From assembly GCF_003268885.1 (NCBI RefSeq), contig NZ_QLSX01000002.1, positions 62,001 to 126,000 on the forward strand: a DNA stretch of 64,000 nucleotides. Direction: 5' to 3'. The notes below the pieces were generated by a model. It saw nothing but the letters and a program-made list of their open reading frames with translations, was not told where the DNA came from and searched no databases. The position numbers were made by a program, and so were the translations under genes. The DNA is from Onishia taeanensis. Its GTDB lineage: Bacteria; Pseudomonadota; Gammaproteobacteria; Pseudomonadales; Halomonadaceae. Each line of letters opens with the position of its first letter. The first letter of the stretch is position 1. Positions 46,785 through 58,154 of this stretch are shown piece after piece.

Positions 46785-49232
46785 TCAAAAGGCGGTGGAG
46801 CGATAGCCGGGAATGGCCCGCTCGAAGTAACTGTCGGCTTCCTGGCCCACTCCGCCGAGGCCCTTGAAGATGAAGCGCAGGAAGATGCCGCGATCGGTGT
46901 AGTCGTCGGCGGTGGTATTGGCGGTGTCGTTGTCCTCGACCCAGTCACGCCATACCAGCTGCAGACCATAGCAGCAGTCGTTCCACTGCACACCCGCCAG
47001 GCGCTCCAGGGAGCGGCCGTTGGTGTTGTCATACAGGTAGCGGCCGATCAGGTCGACTTGTTTACTGGCTCGCAGGGCGAAGGAGACATCGAACTCTTCG
47101 CGGTTGTAGCCGAGCCGATCCTCGGGGTCGTCGGCAGAGGGGTCGAAGCCCTGCAGCTCCCAGCGATACCCGAGGTTCAGTACATGGCCGCGGGGATCCC
47201 GGTAGGCCAGGTCGACCCCGTTGCGCTCGGTCACTTGCCGCTCGGTGTCATAGAGCCAGGCGTAGCGGGTGCTCCAGTAATCGCTGATCTGCCAGTCGAT
47301 ATTCGTCACCAGCGGCGTACGGTCCCGGGTCGCGCGATACCAGGCCGCGTAATTGGTGTCGCGATCCGGGAGCGTATCCGGGTCGCCGTTCATGTCGATA
47401 CTGCGATCTTCGAAGTAGAACCCCTGGCCGACACCGATATCGAGGCGCTGGCGGCCACTGTCATCCTCGAGGAACCGGGAACTGAGGCCGGCCGATAGGC
47501 GGTTAAGATCGCCCACCCGGTCCACACCGGAGAAGCGATACGGCGACCACAGCTGCCCCCAGGAGAAGGCCTGCTCGTTGGTATCGAAATCTGGAAACGC
47601 CTGCTGATCCTCGGCCGGCACATAGGCATAGTTGAGGCGCGGCTCCAGGGTCTGTCGGTAGCCATCACCGAAGGCCGAAAGATCACGCTCGAAGACCAGG
47701 CCGCTATCCAGCGAGCTGACCGGCACGGTCCGCGAAAGCGTGGTGTCACGATCGGTATTCAGGTTGCCGTAGTCGAGCTCATAGGCGGTGTGCAGCAGCT
47801 CGACCTTGGGCTCCAGAAAGCCCCAGCTGGGATCGCCGCGCCAACCAAGCGCCGGCGCCAAATGCACACGGCTACCGGTCGCGGCCTCGCGCAACGGCAC
47901 TTGCTGCTCGATGACATCACGCCAGAAGTAAGTCGCATTGGAGCGCCACTGCTGATAGAAGCCACTGTCCTGATCCCAGCGGGCATTGGCGGTCAGGCTC
48001 GGCAGGCGGTAGAACGGCTTGTCACGCTCGGCCAGCGGGTAGTCGAGCCGCTGATACCCCTGGGCGCGGGCTTCGAGCTGCCAGGTCTTTCCGCTGTAGT
48101 CGAACAGCGCCAGTCGCGGCAGGTAGGCGGTATCGGATTCGCCGAAATCGCGTCCGAAATCATCGAAGTAGCGCCCATCGCTGGCTGCACCGTAAGCGAG
48201 CTGGTAGTCCAGCCGTGGGCTCAGACGGCCCTGATGGCGATAGTCCAGGTACCAGCGATCCTCACCGCTGAAGGCATCCGGCGGATCGTTGGGGTTGGAG
48301 GAGGTCTTGCCCTGATCATTGGCAAGATAGGCGCCCTCGATCGTGCCGGCATAGCCCTGTTGTGAATGGTCATCCTGCAAATAGCGGAACTCGCCGCCCA
48401 GCAGGAAGCCACGATCGCTGATGAAGCGCGGCGTCAGGGTCGCGTCATAATTCGGCGCCAGGTTGAAGTAATAGGGCTGGGAATAGTCGAGGCCATCGCC
48501 CGAGGCACTGATCACCGGCCACAGGAAGCCACTCTGGCGTCGATCATCGATCGGGAAGCGCACCCAAGGCCAGTAGAAGACCGGCACATCCTGGACCTCG
48601 AGGCGAGCATGAGTCGCGGTCCCGTACCCCTTCTCGCGATCCAGCATGATGTCGTTGCCTACCAGTCGCCACGCCTGACTACCCGGCTCACAGGTGGTGA
48701 AACTGGCGTCGGTGAGCTGATAGCGGCCGTCTTCGAGACGGGCCAGCCGCTGGGCGTCGCCGCGCAGGCGAGCCTCATGGGCCACATAGTGCGCGCCATC
48801 GACCGACGCCGCATCGCTTTGCAGTGCCACTTCGGCGGCGTCGCCGCGCACCAGCAGCCCCTGATCGCGCAGAGCCAGCGGCCCCGTCACCTGGGCACGC
48901 TCGCGTGCAGGACCCACGCGCACCGCAGGGGCCTCGACCTGGCTGTTACCGCGGCGCAGCAGTACCTCGCCGGCCAGACTCACCGAGCCGTCTTCGCCAT
49001 AGCGGGCCCGATCCGAGGAGGAACGGATATCGCCGGGGGTGTCGGCGGCCGGAAGCCGATATGCCGGCATCACGTAGTGGCCGCGGCACAGCGCATCCGA
49101 CGGCGCATCATCGCCCCAGGGTTGCCAGTCGAGCTGTTCCGCTGGCAGGGGCGCCGGAGGCGCTGCCAGGGCATTGCCGCCGGCGACGGCGGTGAGACCG
49201 GCCAGGGCAGTCCAGTAGAGTCGCTTGCCCAT
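46785..49232 (-). CDS. lptD: LPS-assembly outer-membrane protein LptD
   Basis: An 815-residue outer-membrane barrel that inserts LPS with LptE. A signal peptide (AALAGLTAVAGGNALA type) leads a periplasmic OstA-like jellyroll (about 70-220), and then a large beta barrel ending in a Phe (GYRSTAF). Cysteines are at ALCRGHY, FTTCEPGS and the late WNDCCYGLQ pair, matching the N-to-C disulfides required for LptD function. It is first in the lptD-surA-pdxA-rsmA-apaG series. It is divergent from amgK. Confidence 0.96.
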   Translation of the reverse strand: MGKRLYWTALAGLTAVAGGNALAAPPAPLPAEQLDWQPWGDDAPSDALCRGHYVMPAYRLPAADTPGDIRSSSDRARYGEDGSVSLAGEVLLRRGNSQVEAPAVRVGPARERAQVTGPLALRDQGLLVRGDAAEVALQSDAASVDGAHYVAHEARLRGDAQRLARLEDGRYQLTDASFTTCEPGSQAWRLVGNDIMLDREKGYGTATHARLEVQDVPVFYWPWVRFPIDDRRQSGFLWPVISASGDGLDYSQPYYFNLAPNYDATLTPRFISDRGFLLGGEFRYLQDDHSQQGYAGTIEGAYLANDQGKTSSNPNDPPDAFSGEDRWYLDYRHQGRLSPRLDYQLAYGAASDGRYFDDFGRDFGESDTAYLPRLALFDYSGKTWQLEARAQGYQRLDYPLAERDKPFYRLPSLTANARWDQDSGFYQQWRSNATYFWRDVIEQQVPLREAATGSRVHLAPALGWRGDPSWGFLEPKVELLHTAYELDYGNLNTDRDTTLSRTVPVSSLDSGLVFERDLSAFGDGYRQTLEPRLNYAYVPAEDQQAFPDFDTNEQAFSWGQLWSPYRFSGVDRVGDLNRLSAGLSSRFLEDDSGRQRLDIGVGQGFYFEDRSIDMNGDPDTLPDRDTNYAAWYRATRDRTPLVTNIDWQISDYWSTRYAWLYDTERQVTERNGVDLAYRDPRGHVLNLGYRWELQGFDPSADDPEDRLGYNREEFDVSFALRASKQVDLIGRYLYDNTNGRSLERLAGVQWNDCCYGLQLVWRDWVEDNDTANTTADDYTDRGIFLRFIFKGLGGVGQEADSYFERAIPGYRSTAF

Positions 49233-49421
49233 CTTCCTCGCTGTCCTTGACGGGTGAAATCGGTATTATACAGGCCGAATCTCGGCTGTCTGCCACCGCT
49301 CGGCCGGCGCCGCTGCTGTCTGTCGATGATCCGGCCACTGGCGAACACGGATTTCAGCATGCGTTGCGCCCGGGTGAGCGTCAACAACAACGCCGCGACA
49401 CGCATCACCACAGGAGAGCCC

Positions 49422-51151
<1,730 letters not shown>

Positions 51152-51170
51152 GCGCCTCGTTTTTTCTTGT

Positions 51171-51194
51171 GTAGCGCTAAACGTAGCGCCAAAC
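51171..51194. repeat. 12-bp tandem repeat
   Basis: GTAGCGCTAAAC followed directly by GTAGCGCCAAAC, in the murU-osmC gap. A short inverted repeat (CGTCAC / GTGACG) lies further on, near 51220-51238. Confidence 0.7.
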
Positions 51195-51281
51195 GCCTCG
51201 TTGGGCGCCAAGGAACTCGCGTCACCCTTTGAGTGACGTGTTCATCCCCTCTTTATTGATGCCAGACGGAGAAGTTGCCTC

Positions 51282-51701
51282 ATGAAAGCCAGCGTCAAGT
51301 GGACCGACGGCCGTCAGTTCGTCGCCGAATCGGGTAGCGGCCACAGCGTGGTTATCGATGGCCCCCCCGACCACGGCGGCCGCGACACCGGCCCCCGCCC
51401 CATGGAGATGATGCTGATGGGGCTCGGCGCCTGCACGTCCTTCGACGTGCTGCAGATTCTTGAGAAGTCGCGCGCCCCAATCAGCGACTGCGTAGCCAGC
51501 GTCGAGGCCGAACGCGCCGACAGCGTGCCCAGCGTCTTCACCAAGATCCATGTGCATTTCACGGTTACCGGTAAAGGCCTCAAGGAGAAGCAGGTCGAGC
51601 GGGCGGTGGCGCTATCGGCAGAAAAATACTGCAGCGCCTCCATCATGCTCACCAACGGCGGCGTCGAAGTGACACACTCCGTCACTATCGTAGAAGAGTG
51701 A
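51282..51701 (+). CDS. OsmC-family protein
   Basis: 139 residues of the OsmC/Ohr fold. Two cysteines occur in the expected places, in MGLGACTSFDVLQIL and AEKYCSASIML, which suggests a thiol-peroxidase-like site, but the substrate is unknown. It resembles the YhfA subgroup rather than Ohr. CGGAGAAG lies upstream of the ATG. It stands alone between murU and speD. Confidence 0.88.
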   Translation: MKASVKWTDGRQFVAESGSGHSVVIDGPPDHGGRDTGPRPMEMMLMGLGACTSFDVLQILEKSRAPISDCVASVEAERADSVPSVFTKIHVHFTVTGKGLKEKQVERAVALSAEKYCSASIMLTNGGVEVTHSVTIVEE

Positions 51702-51829
51702 CCCGTTAGAAAACTCCCCGGAGCGGGTGCGCCCGTACCCCGGGGTGTGCATAATACCCGCCTTTCATGCAGCCCCGGCCTAGTCCGACAGGCATACCAC
51801 GCACTCAAGCACCTGAGGGAGGCTCGGAC

Positions 51830-52624
51830 GTGAGCAACAATCTCCGACTCCACGGCTTCAACAACCTGACCAGTTCGTTGAGCTTCAACATCTACGACAT
51901 CTGCTACGCCAAGACCGAAGAGCAGCGTCGGGCTTACATCGATTACATCGATGAGCTCTACAACGCCGAACGGCTGACGCAGATCCTCAAGGATGTCACC
52001 AACATCATCGGCGCCCATGTGCTCAATATCTCGCGTCAGGACTACGAGCCCCACGGTGCCAGCGTGACCATCCTGATCGCCGAGCACGAGCTCGAGGACC
52101 CTGCGCCGGAGCAGACGGAGCCTGGCCCGGGCCCGCTACCGCAAACCGTGGTCGGTCATCTGGACAAGAGTCACGTCACGGTACACAGCTACCCGGAATC
52201 CCACCCGGACAACGGCATCAGCACCTTCCGCCTGGACATCGACGTCTCGACCTGCGGCATGATTAGCCCCCTCAAGGCACTGAACTACCTGATCCACAGC
52301 TTCGATTCCGACATCGTCACCATGGACTACCGGGTGCGCGGTTTCACCCGCGACGTCGACGGCAAGAAGCTGTTCATCGACCACGACATTACCTCGATCC
52401 AGGACTACCTGGCCGAGGACACCAAGAACGCCTATCAGATGGTCGACGTCAACGTCTATCAGGAAAACATGTTCCACACCAAGATGTTGCTGAAGGACTT
52501 CGAACTCGACAACTATTTGTTCGGCACCTCGCGTCGTGACCTCACCTTCGAGGAAGCCCGCAACATCGAGAGTCGCCTGCGCAAGGAGATGCTCGAAATC
52601 TTCTACTCGCGCAATATGGACTGA
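51830..52624 (+). CDS. speD: S-adenosylmethionine decarboxylase proenzyme SpeD
   Basis: The 264-residue pyruvoyl enzyme of spermidine synthesis. The start [20 protein letters not shown] matches E. coli SpeD. Autocleavage is expected at K113-S114 in [13 protein letters not shown], giving the pyruvoyl group from Ser114. A GTG at 51830 is chosen because GGAGG is 7 bases upstream and the length equals that of E. coli SpeD (264). Between residues 85 and 105 an acidic/Pro-rich insert ([11 protein letters not shown]) is seen. A strong hairpin follows the gene. Confidence 0.95.
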   Translation: MSNNLRLHGFNNLTSSLSFNIYDICYAKTEEQRRAYIDYIDELYNAERLTQILKDVTNIIGAHVLNISRQDYEPHGASVTILIAEHELEDPAPEQTEPGPGPLPQTVVGHLDKSHVTVHSYPESHPDNGISTFRLDIDVSTCGMISPLKALNYLIHSFDSDIVTMDYRVRGFTRDVDGKKLFIDHDITSIQDYLAEDTKNAYQMVDVNVYQENMFHTKMLLKDFELDNYLFGTSRRDLTFEEARNIESRLRKEMLEIFYSRNMD

Positions 52625-52651
52625 GCCGCCGCTCGTCCGGGTTCTGCCCTA

Positions 52652-52692
52652 ACGACAACACCCCGCCGGAGCTCCCGGCGGGGTGTTGTCGT
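52652..52692 (+). terminator. 18-bp perfect hairpin after speD
   Basis: The arms are 52652-52669 and 52675-52692, fully complementary, with a 5-base AGCTC loop. No T tract follows, so it may end transcription only partly or protect the 3' end. Confidence 0.65.
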
Positions 52693-52696
52693 ATCT

Positions 52697-52731
52697 GGAA
52701 GAAGGAAGAAGGAAGAAGGAAGAAGGAAGAA
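52697..52731. repeat. Heptanucleotide microsatellite, five copies
   Basis: GGAAGAA occurs five times in perfect tandem, just after the speD hairpin and before the convergent coq7 gene. Confidence 0.97.
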
Positions 52732-52771
52732 CAAGGCTCGGCGTGACTCAGTTGCCAAGCAAGCCCCCGAC

Positions 52772-53413
52772 CTAGAGCCGGTAAACGCTGGTGGTCATCA
52801 GCTTGGACATCAGCCGCATGCCGGCCTTGACCGGCGCCGGGAACTCCGCGCCGCCGGCTTCCAGGGCCCAGCGTTCGTGGTGGGCCTCGTCCTCGCGCAT
52901 TTTCTCGAGCACCGCCCGGGAGCGGCGATCGCCCGACGGCAATGCCTCGAGGTGCTCGTCGAGATGGTCGCCGACCTGCTCCTCGGTGGCGGCGACGAAG
53001 CCCAGGCTGACCCGGTCGCCCACGGCGCCGGCCACCGCACCGAGACCGAAGGATGCCCCGTAGAAAAGCGGGTTGAGCAGGCTGGTGCGACCATCGAGTT
53101 CCTCGAGGCGGGCATCGCACCAGGCCAGGTGGTCGATCTCTTCCTGAGCGGCCTGCTCCATCTGGCTGCGGATGTCAGCCAGCTTGGCGGTCAGCCCCTG
53201 CCCCTGATAAAGCGCCTGTGCGCAGACCTCGCCGGTGTGGTTGATGCGCATCAACCCCACGGCGTGAGCGCGCTCGGCTTCATCTAGCTCGCCGTCCTGA
53301 ACGCCGGCGGACGGGCTAGGCCGCGACGGCTGGGCGGCATGCGGCACCAGGGTGCGCAGAATGGTATCGAACTGCTGGATCAGGTGGTCATTGCGGGAAA
53401 ACTGGCGATTCAT
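52772..53413 (-). CDS. coq7: 2-polyprenyl-3-methyl-6-methoxy-1,4-benzoquinone monooxygenase Coq7
   Basis: A 213-residue di-iron ferritin-like hydroxylase of ubiquinone synthesis (the Coq7 alternative to UbiF). Iron ligands are in [26 protein letters not shown], and [15 protein letters not shown]; the middle has [16 protein letters not shown]. The start at 53413 (MNRQFSRND) gives the family length. The presence of Coq7 rather than UbiF fits many halomonads and pseudomonads. It converges on speD. Confidence 0.94.
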   Translation of the reverse strand: MNRQFSRNDHLIQQFDTILRTLVPHAAQPSRPSPSAGVQDGELDEAERAHAVGLMRINHTGEVCAQALYQGQGLTAKLADIRSQMEQAAQEEIDHLAWCDARLEELDGRTSLLNPLFYGASFGLGAVAGAVGDRVSLGFVAATEEQVGDHLDEHLEALPSGDRRSRAVLEKMREDEAHHERWALEAGGAEFPAPVKAGMRLMSKLMTTSVYRL

Positions 53414-53585
53414 GAGGGCCCCCGTGGATGTTATCTCTAGTCTACCCGAGCCGCGACGCAGCCAGAAGTTGTGGCGAAATTCTGGCGCGCCAGCCACCTC
53501 GCAAGGCAAGAGCCCCGAGACATGTCAGTGCAGCTAGCGGTGCCTCGGGCATGCAGGCTCGGTCAGCTCGACGCCCTGATGCCGA

Positions 53586-53927
53586 TTACCCCGCCGGCCA
53601 GGTGAAGTCGCGACCGCCCATCAGGTGCATGTGGACATGATAAACCGTCTGCCCACCCCGCTCGTTGCAGTTCATCACCACCCGGTAGCCTTCATCGGCG
53701 AAGCCCGCCTGCCTGGCCAGGGTTGCCGCGGTGTACTGCAACCGACCGATCAGCGCCAGGTCCTGCTCGGCAATGTCGTTGAGGGTCGAGATATGGCGCT
53801 TGGGAATCACCAACTGGTGGGTCGGCGCCTGGGGATTGATATCGTTGAAGGCCAGCACGTCATCGTCTTCATAGACGATATCGGCGGGAATCTCGCGGTT
53901 GATGATCTTGCAGAACAGGCAATCCAT
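53586..53927 (-). CDS. HIT-family nucleotide-binding protein
   Basis: 113 residues of the HINT/HIT family. The catalytic triad motif is YHVHMHLMGG, and the start MDCLFCKIINREIPADIVYE is typical of bacterial HinT, a purine-nucleoside phosphoramidate hydrolase. The ATG at 53927 with GGGAGAGG is preferred to an upstream codon. It stands between coq7 and prkB on the minus strand. Confidence 0.94.
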   Translation of the reverse strand: MDCLFCKIINREIPADIVYEDDDVLAFNDINPQAPTHQLVIPKRHISTLNDIAEQDLALIGRLQYTAATLARQAGFADEGYRVVMNCNERGGQTVYHVHMHLMGGRDFTWPAG

Positions 53928-54001
53928 GGCGCCTCTCCCTTGAATGACAGTCGGTATAGGGTGGTCCAATCAGTGGTGGTCGCTCCGCGCGGCCTGTGAG
54001 C

Positions 54002-54874
54002 CTAGCGGAAACGCCGCTGGGCTAACAGGTGGCGAACCAGCGGGCCCAGAATCAATTCCATGGCCAGCGGCATGCGCGCCCCGGGCACCACTAGGGTGTG
54101 GGGACGGCTCATGAAGGCATCCTGGATCATCGCCAGCAGGTACGGGAAGTCCACCGTGGACGGATCGCGGAAACGGATCACCACGAAGGACTCGGCATCG
54201 GTGGGGATATCCTGGACCTCGAAGGGGTTGGAGGTATCCACCGTGGGCACCCGCTGGAAGTTGATATGGGTGCGCGAAAACTGCGGCTGTATATAGCGGA
54301 CGTAGTCATGCATGCGCCCAAGGATGGTGTCGATCACCGCTTCCTGGGAGTAACCGCGCAGCTTGGTGTCGCGATCGATCTTCTGTATCCACTCAAGGTT
54401 CATGGTCGGCGCCACGCCCACCAGCAGATCGACATGGCGAGCGATGTCATGCTCGGCGGTGACCAGGCCGCCGTGAAGCCCCTCGTAGAACAGAAGATCG
54501 GTGCCGCTGGGCAGCGGCTGCCAGTCGGTGAAGGTACCGACCTGATGGCCAAGCTCGATCATCCGCTTGTCTTCGGCGTGGATATAGTGCCGGAAGGTGC
54601 CGGAGCCCTGATCGCCATATTCCTGGAACAGCGCCTCGAGATGCTCGAGCAGGTTGGCTTCCACCGCAAAGTGGGACAGCTCGTCGGTGCGCTCGGGCTC
54701 CTCGCGGAAGATCCGCGACAGCTCGTCCTTGGTGTAGCGATGGAAGGCATCGCCATCCACGGTCGCGGCATGCACATCTTCGCGAGCAAACATGCGCTCG
54801 AAGGTGCGCCGCACCGTGGTGGTGCCTGCGCCGCTGGAGCCGGTCACGGCGATGATCGGATATTCCCGGGACAT
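54002..54874 (-). CDS. prkB: Phosphoribulokinase-like protein PrkB
   Basis: 290 residues of the PRK/uridine kinase P-loop family. The Walker A is AVTGSSGAGTTTVR; KDELSRIFREEPERTDEL and LLFYEGLHGG follow. It is the short PrkB form found in heterotrophs such as E. coli, where no Calvin cycle is present and the physiological role is not established. Its start shares one base with the stop of the upstream thioesterase gene, so the two are co-translated. No RuBisCO gene is in the window. Confidence 0.9.
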   Translation of the reverse strand: MSREYPIIAVTGSSGAGTTTVRRTFERMFAREDVHAATVDGDAFHRYTKDELSRIFREEPERTDELSHFAVEANLLEHLEALFQEYGDQGSGTFRHYIHAEDKRMIELGHQVGTFTDWQPLPSGTDLLFYEGLHGGLVTAEHDIARHVDLLVGVAPTMNLEWIQKIDRDTKLRGYSQEAVIDTILGRMHDYVRYIQPQFSRTHINFQRVPTVDTSNPFEVQDIPTDAESFVVIRFRDPSTVDFPYLLAMIQDAFMSRPHTLVVPGARMPLAMELILGPLVRHLLAQRRFR

Positions 54875-55329
54875 CAGGCGTCGCCCTCGAAAGAAGGCCC
54901 GGCCGGCGACAGCGCGTCTTGCACGCCGGCGGGCACCGGGACAGGCTTGCCAGACGCGGGGTCGAGCAATACCAGGTTGAGCCGGGCAGTAGCGACGGGC
55001 CGCTGGTCATGCTCACGCACCACCCGGTGATAGACACACAGCGACTTGCCGTCGACGGGAGGAATCGCGGTCTCGACGATCAGCATGTCGGGCCAGGCGG
55101 CCTCGCCCTGATACTGGATAGCAAGATCGGCAACCACACTGGGGCAGCCGCCGAGATCCCATTCCCTGAGCCCGCGGGAGGCCAGTGCTTCAGTTCTCGC
55201 CTCATGCAACAGCGACACCAGGGCATCGTGGCCAAGGTGACGACCGTAGTTCATGTCGGTGATGCGTACCGACAGGGAGTGGCGGTGCAGGATGGCGTCT
55301 GTCGGAAATTCCAGGCGTACTCGTGACAT
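54874..55329 (-). CDS. Acyl-CoA thioesterase (4-hydroxybenzoyl-CoA type)
   Basis: A 151-residue hotdog-fold protein. The active-site-like stretch DMNYGRHLGHDALVSLLHEA and the following LADLAIQYQGEAAWPD fit acyl-CoA thioesterases of the FcbC/YbgC type; the substrate cannot be told. The start at 55329 is chosen for GGGGAG upstream. It is co-transcribed with prkB. Confidence 0.85.
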   Translation of the reverse strand: MSRVRLEFPTDAILHRHSLSVRITDMNYGRHLGHDALVSLLHEARTEALASRGLREWDLGGCPSVVADLAIQYQGEAAWPDMLIVETAIPPVDGKSLCVYHRVVREHDQRPVATARLNLVLLDPASGKPVPVPAGVQDALSPAGPSFEGDA

Positions 55330-55478
55330 ATCAACTCCCCGTCGTATCCCGTCCCAGCGCAACGACTCAGGGCCACCCCTGATCACGCAGTTTCAAATGC
55401 TTGGCAGCTACCGCGAAGCACTGGGGCAATCACTGCAAAGAAAGGCAATCCTTGAATGGGAGACAGCGCGCCAGGCAA

Positions 55479-56765
55479 TCAGCTCTCGCGGGCGATGGCG
55501 CGGAAGCCGATGTCGCGACGGTAGCTCATGTTCTGCCAGTCGATGGCGGCCACCCCTTCGTAGGCCAGGGCCTGGGCGTTAGCCACCGTGTCTCCCAAGG
55601 CGGTTACACATAACACGCGACCGCCGCTGGTCGCGACCCGACCTTGGTCATCCTGGGTAGTGCCGGCATGAAACACCCGGCAGCCGGTGTCCTCGGCGGC
55701 TTCGATACCGTCGATCACGTCGCCCTTGCGGTAGCTGCCCGGGTAACCGCCGGCGGCCAGGACCACGCCGACCGCCGGTCGCTTGTCCCACTCGATGGAT
55801 TCGCGATCAAGTGTGCCCTGACTGCCCGCCAGGCACAGTGCGGCGAGGTCGGATTCGAGTCGCATCATGATCGGCTGGGTTTCCGGATCGCCGAAACGGC
55901 AGTTGTATTCGATCACCTTGGGCGCGCCGCTCTTGTCGATCATCAGGCCCGCGTAGAGGAAACCGGTATAGGGATGCCCCTCGGCCGCCATGCCCTTGAC
56001 CGTGGGCAGGATTACCTCATCCATGATCCGCTGATAGACGGCATCAGTAACCACCGGGGCGGGCGAATAGGCCCCCATGCCACCGGTATTGGGGCCGGTG
56101 TCGCCGTCGCCGGCACGCTTGTGGTCCTGGCTGGTGGCCATGGGCAGCACGTGCTCGCCGTCGACCATGACGATGAAGCTGGCTTCCTCGCCGTCGAGGA
56201 ATTCCTCGATCACCACCCGGGCGCCGGCATCGCCGAAGGCATTGGCCTCGAGCATGTCACGGACCGCCGCTTCGGCCTCGGCTGCGGTCATGGCCACGAT
56301 CACGCCCTTGCCGGCGGCCAGGCCGTCGGCCTTGATGACGATCGGTGCGCCCTTCTCGGCCAGGTAGGCAAGCGCTGGTTCCACGGCGGTAAAGGTCTGG
56401 TAGTCCGCGCTGGGAATCGCATGACGAGCCAGGAAGTCCTTGGTAAAGGACTTCGAGCCCTCGAGCTGGGCGGCGGCCTGGGTCGGCCCGAAGATCGCAA
56501 GCCCTGCGGCCTGGAAGCGGTCGACCACGCCCTCGACCAGCGGGGCCTCGGGACCGACGATGGTCAGATCAATGGCGTGGTCACGGGCGAAGGCTTCGAG
56601 GCCCGCGAGGTCGGTGGCCCCGATGTCGACGTTGGAGACCTTCGGCTCGACCAGGGTGCCGGCGTTGCCAGGCGCCACGTAGATCGTCTCGACCTGAGGA
56701 GACTGAGCGACCTTCCAGGCCAGGGCATGTTCGCGGCCGCCGCCGCCGATGATCAGAACCTTCAT
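55479..56765 (-). CDS. purD: Phosphoribosylamine-glycine ligase PurD
   Basis: A 428-residue ATP-grasp enzyme for the second step of purine synthesis, joining phosphoribosylamine and glycine. KVLIIGGGGREHALAWKVAQ is the N-terminal signature, IVIKADGLAAGKGVIVA the ATP-grasp core, and EYNCRFGDPETQ the metal-binding site. The ATG at 56765 is used; a TTG two codons upstream is less likely. AAGG lies about 8 bases before it. No purH neighbour is seen: phaR lies upstream on the same strand. Confidence 0.96.
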   Translation of the reverse strand: MKVLIIGGGGREHALAWKVAQSPQVETIYVAPGNAGTLVEPKVSNVDIGATDLAGLEAFARDHAIDLTIVGPEAPLVEGVVDRFQAAGLAIFGPTQAAAQLEGSKSFTKDFLARHAIPSADYQTFTAVEPALAYLAEKGAPIVIKADGLAAGKGVIVAMTAAEAEAAVRDMLEANAFGDAGARVVIEEFLDGEEASFIVMVDGEHVLPMATSQDHKRAGDGDTGPNTGGMGAYSPAPVVTDAVYQRIMDEVILPTVKGMAAEGHPYTGFLYAGLMIDKSGAPKVIEYNCRFGDPETQPIMMRLESDLAALCLAGSQGTLDRESIEWDKRPAVGVVLAAGGYPGSYRKGDVIDGIEAAEDTGCRVFHAGTTQDDQGRVATSGGRVLCVTALGDTVANAQALAYEGVAAIDWQNMSYRRDIGFRAIARES

Positions 56766-56851
56766 CTGCAACCTTGCTCGACTGTTGGGTAAGGGGAATG
56801 CGCAATAAGCCGCGCATTATGCCAGAAAGGCGGCGGCCGTGTCGGGAGAGC

Positions 56852-57331
56852 TCAGTCCTTGTCGCGACTTTTGTCGCCGCCCATGTCGTCCTTGTGACTG
56901 CCACCGGGGCCCTGTTGAAAGGTCTTCTGCCAGAAGCGCATGTTCTCTTCGGCCATCTCGCGCATCATTTCCATCGGCGTGTGGCGCATGGCTTCCTTCC
57001 ACTGGTCCTGCATACGCTGCTGCTGTTCCATCATCAGCTGGGTGCCCTGCTCCAGATAGCGGGCCAGCGGCAGCGGCTGGGCCATATCGTAGACGCGAAT
57101 GAACTGGGCCAGCAGGTCGTTGGAGAATACCTCTGAGTCACCGCCGGACTGCTCCTGTTCGATGATGATCGACAGCAGGATGGTGCGCGTCAGGTCTTCA
57201 CCGGACTTGGCGTCCTCGACGCGAAACGGCACTTCCTCGAGGATCAGGCTGCGCAGGTCTTCGAGCGTCACATAGCGGCTCTGTTCGGTATCATAGAGCC
57301 TGCGGTTGGCATACTTGCGAATCACGCGCAC
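56852..57331 (-). CDS. phaR: Polyhydroxyalkanoate synthesis repressor PhaR
   Basis: A 159-residue DNA- and PHA-binding regulator. It opens with the DNA-binding PHB_acc_N domain (KYANRRLYDTEQSRYVTLED) followed by PHB_acc repeats (IIIEQEQSG; LLAQFIRVYDMAQPLPLARY). It represses phasin and PHA genes and is released by PHA. A GTG start at 57331 is chosen: it has AGGAGC 8 bases upstream and gives the family N-terminus. The C-terminus is Met/Gln-rich and then charged (GGDKSRDKD). Divergent from rsmE. Confidence 0.92.
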   Translation of the reverse strand: MRVIRKYANRRLYDTEQSRYVTLEDLRSLILEEVPFRVEDAKSGEDLTRTILLSIIIEQEQSGGDSEVFSNDLLAQFIRVYDMAQPLPLARYLEQGTQLMMEQQQRMQDQWKEAMRHTPMEMMREMAEENMRFWQKTFQQGPGGSHKDDMGGDKSRDKD

Positions 57332-57434
57332 GGACGGTGCTCCTATTATCAGCTTTGCTGGTATTGTGCACCGCGTCTGGCGTTCTAGCCACCGTCGCCG
57401 TTTCCTGTCACCCGCTGCGCGCCGCCGAGGCCTC

Positions 57435-58148
57435 ATGAATCTGATCCTGCTCGATCCTGCCGATCTCACCGACGACCACCACGCCTGGGTGCGTGATCCA
57501 AGGCGACTGCGCCACCTGCGAGAGGTGCATCGCGCTTGCCCCGGCGATGAGCTGACGCTTGGCGTGAGCGGCGGGGCCATCGGTCGCGGCCGGCTGGTAA
57601 CGCTCGACGATGAGGGCGCCCACTTCGCCCTCGATGCCTTCGATCAGGCCCCGCCGCCGGCGCTGGATATCGAACTCGTGCTGGCTCTGCCGCGCCCGCG
57701 CATGCTGGCGCGTTCGCTGGAGCACGTCACGGCCCTTGGCGTGAAGCGCATCACCCTGCTGCACACCCGGCGAGTAGAGAAGAGCTACTGGCAATCGCCC
57801 GAGCTGTCCGCAGAAAAGATCCACCAGCACCTGGTGCTGGGCCTTGAGCAGGCCCGCGACACGGTGATGCCCGAGGTGGAGCTGGAAACCCACTTCAAGC
57901 CCTTCGTCGAGGATCGCTTGGCGGCAAGGCTCAATGAACGCAGCGGGCTGCTGGCCCATCCCGGCATGGAAGCGGCCTGCCCTCGCGGACTCAATGCCCC
58001 GGCGAGCCTGGTGGTGGGCCCCGAGGGCGGTTTCATTCCCTATGAGGTAGAGGCGCTATTGGCGGCCGGCTGCCAGGGCATTCACCTGGGCAGCCGGATC
58101 CTGCGGGTCGAGACGGCCGTCATCGCCCTGCTGGCGCGACTCGGCTAG
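57435..58148 (+). CDS. rsmE: 16S rRNA m3U1498 methyltransferase RsmE
   Basis: A 237-residue SPOUT methyltransferase. An N-terminal PUA-like part (HLREVHRACPGDELTLG) is followed by the SPOUT knot: ALPRPRMLARSLEHVTALGV, VVGPEGGFIPYEVEALLAAG and HLGSRILRVETAVIAL. The ATG at 57435 was preferred over an earlier in-frame codon that lies in the phaR leader. It ends 7 bases before the mltB stop on the other strand. Confidence 0.95.
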   Translation: MNLILLDPADLTDDHHAWVRDPRRLRHLREVHRACPGDELTLGVSGGAIGRGRLVTLDDEGAHFALDAFDQAPPPALDIELVLALPRPRMLARSLEHVTALGVKRITLLHTRRVEKSYWQSPELSAEKIHQHLVLGLEQARDTVMPEVELETHFKPFVEDRLAARLNERSGLLAHPGMEAACPRGLNAPASLVVGPEGGFIPYEVEALLAAGCQGIHLGSRILRVETAVIALLARLG

Positions 58149-58154
58149 CCAACC

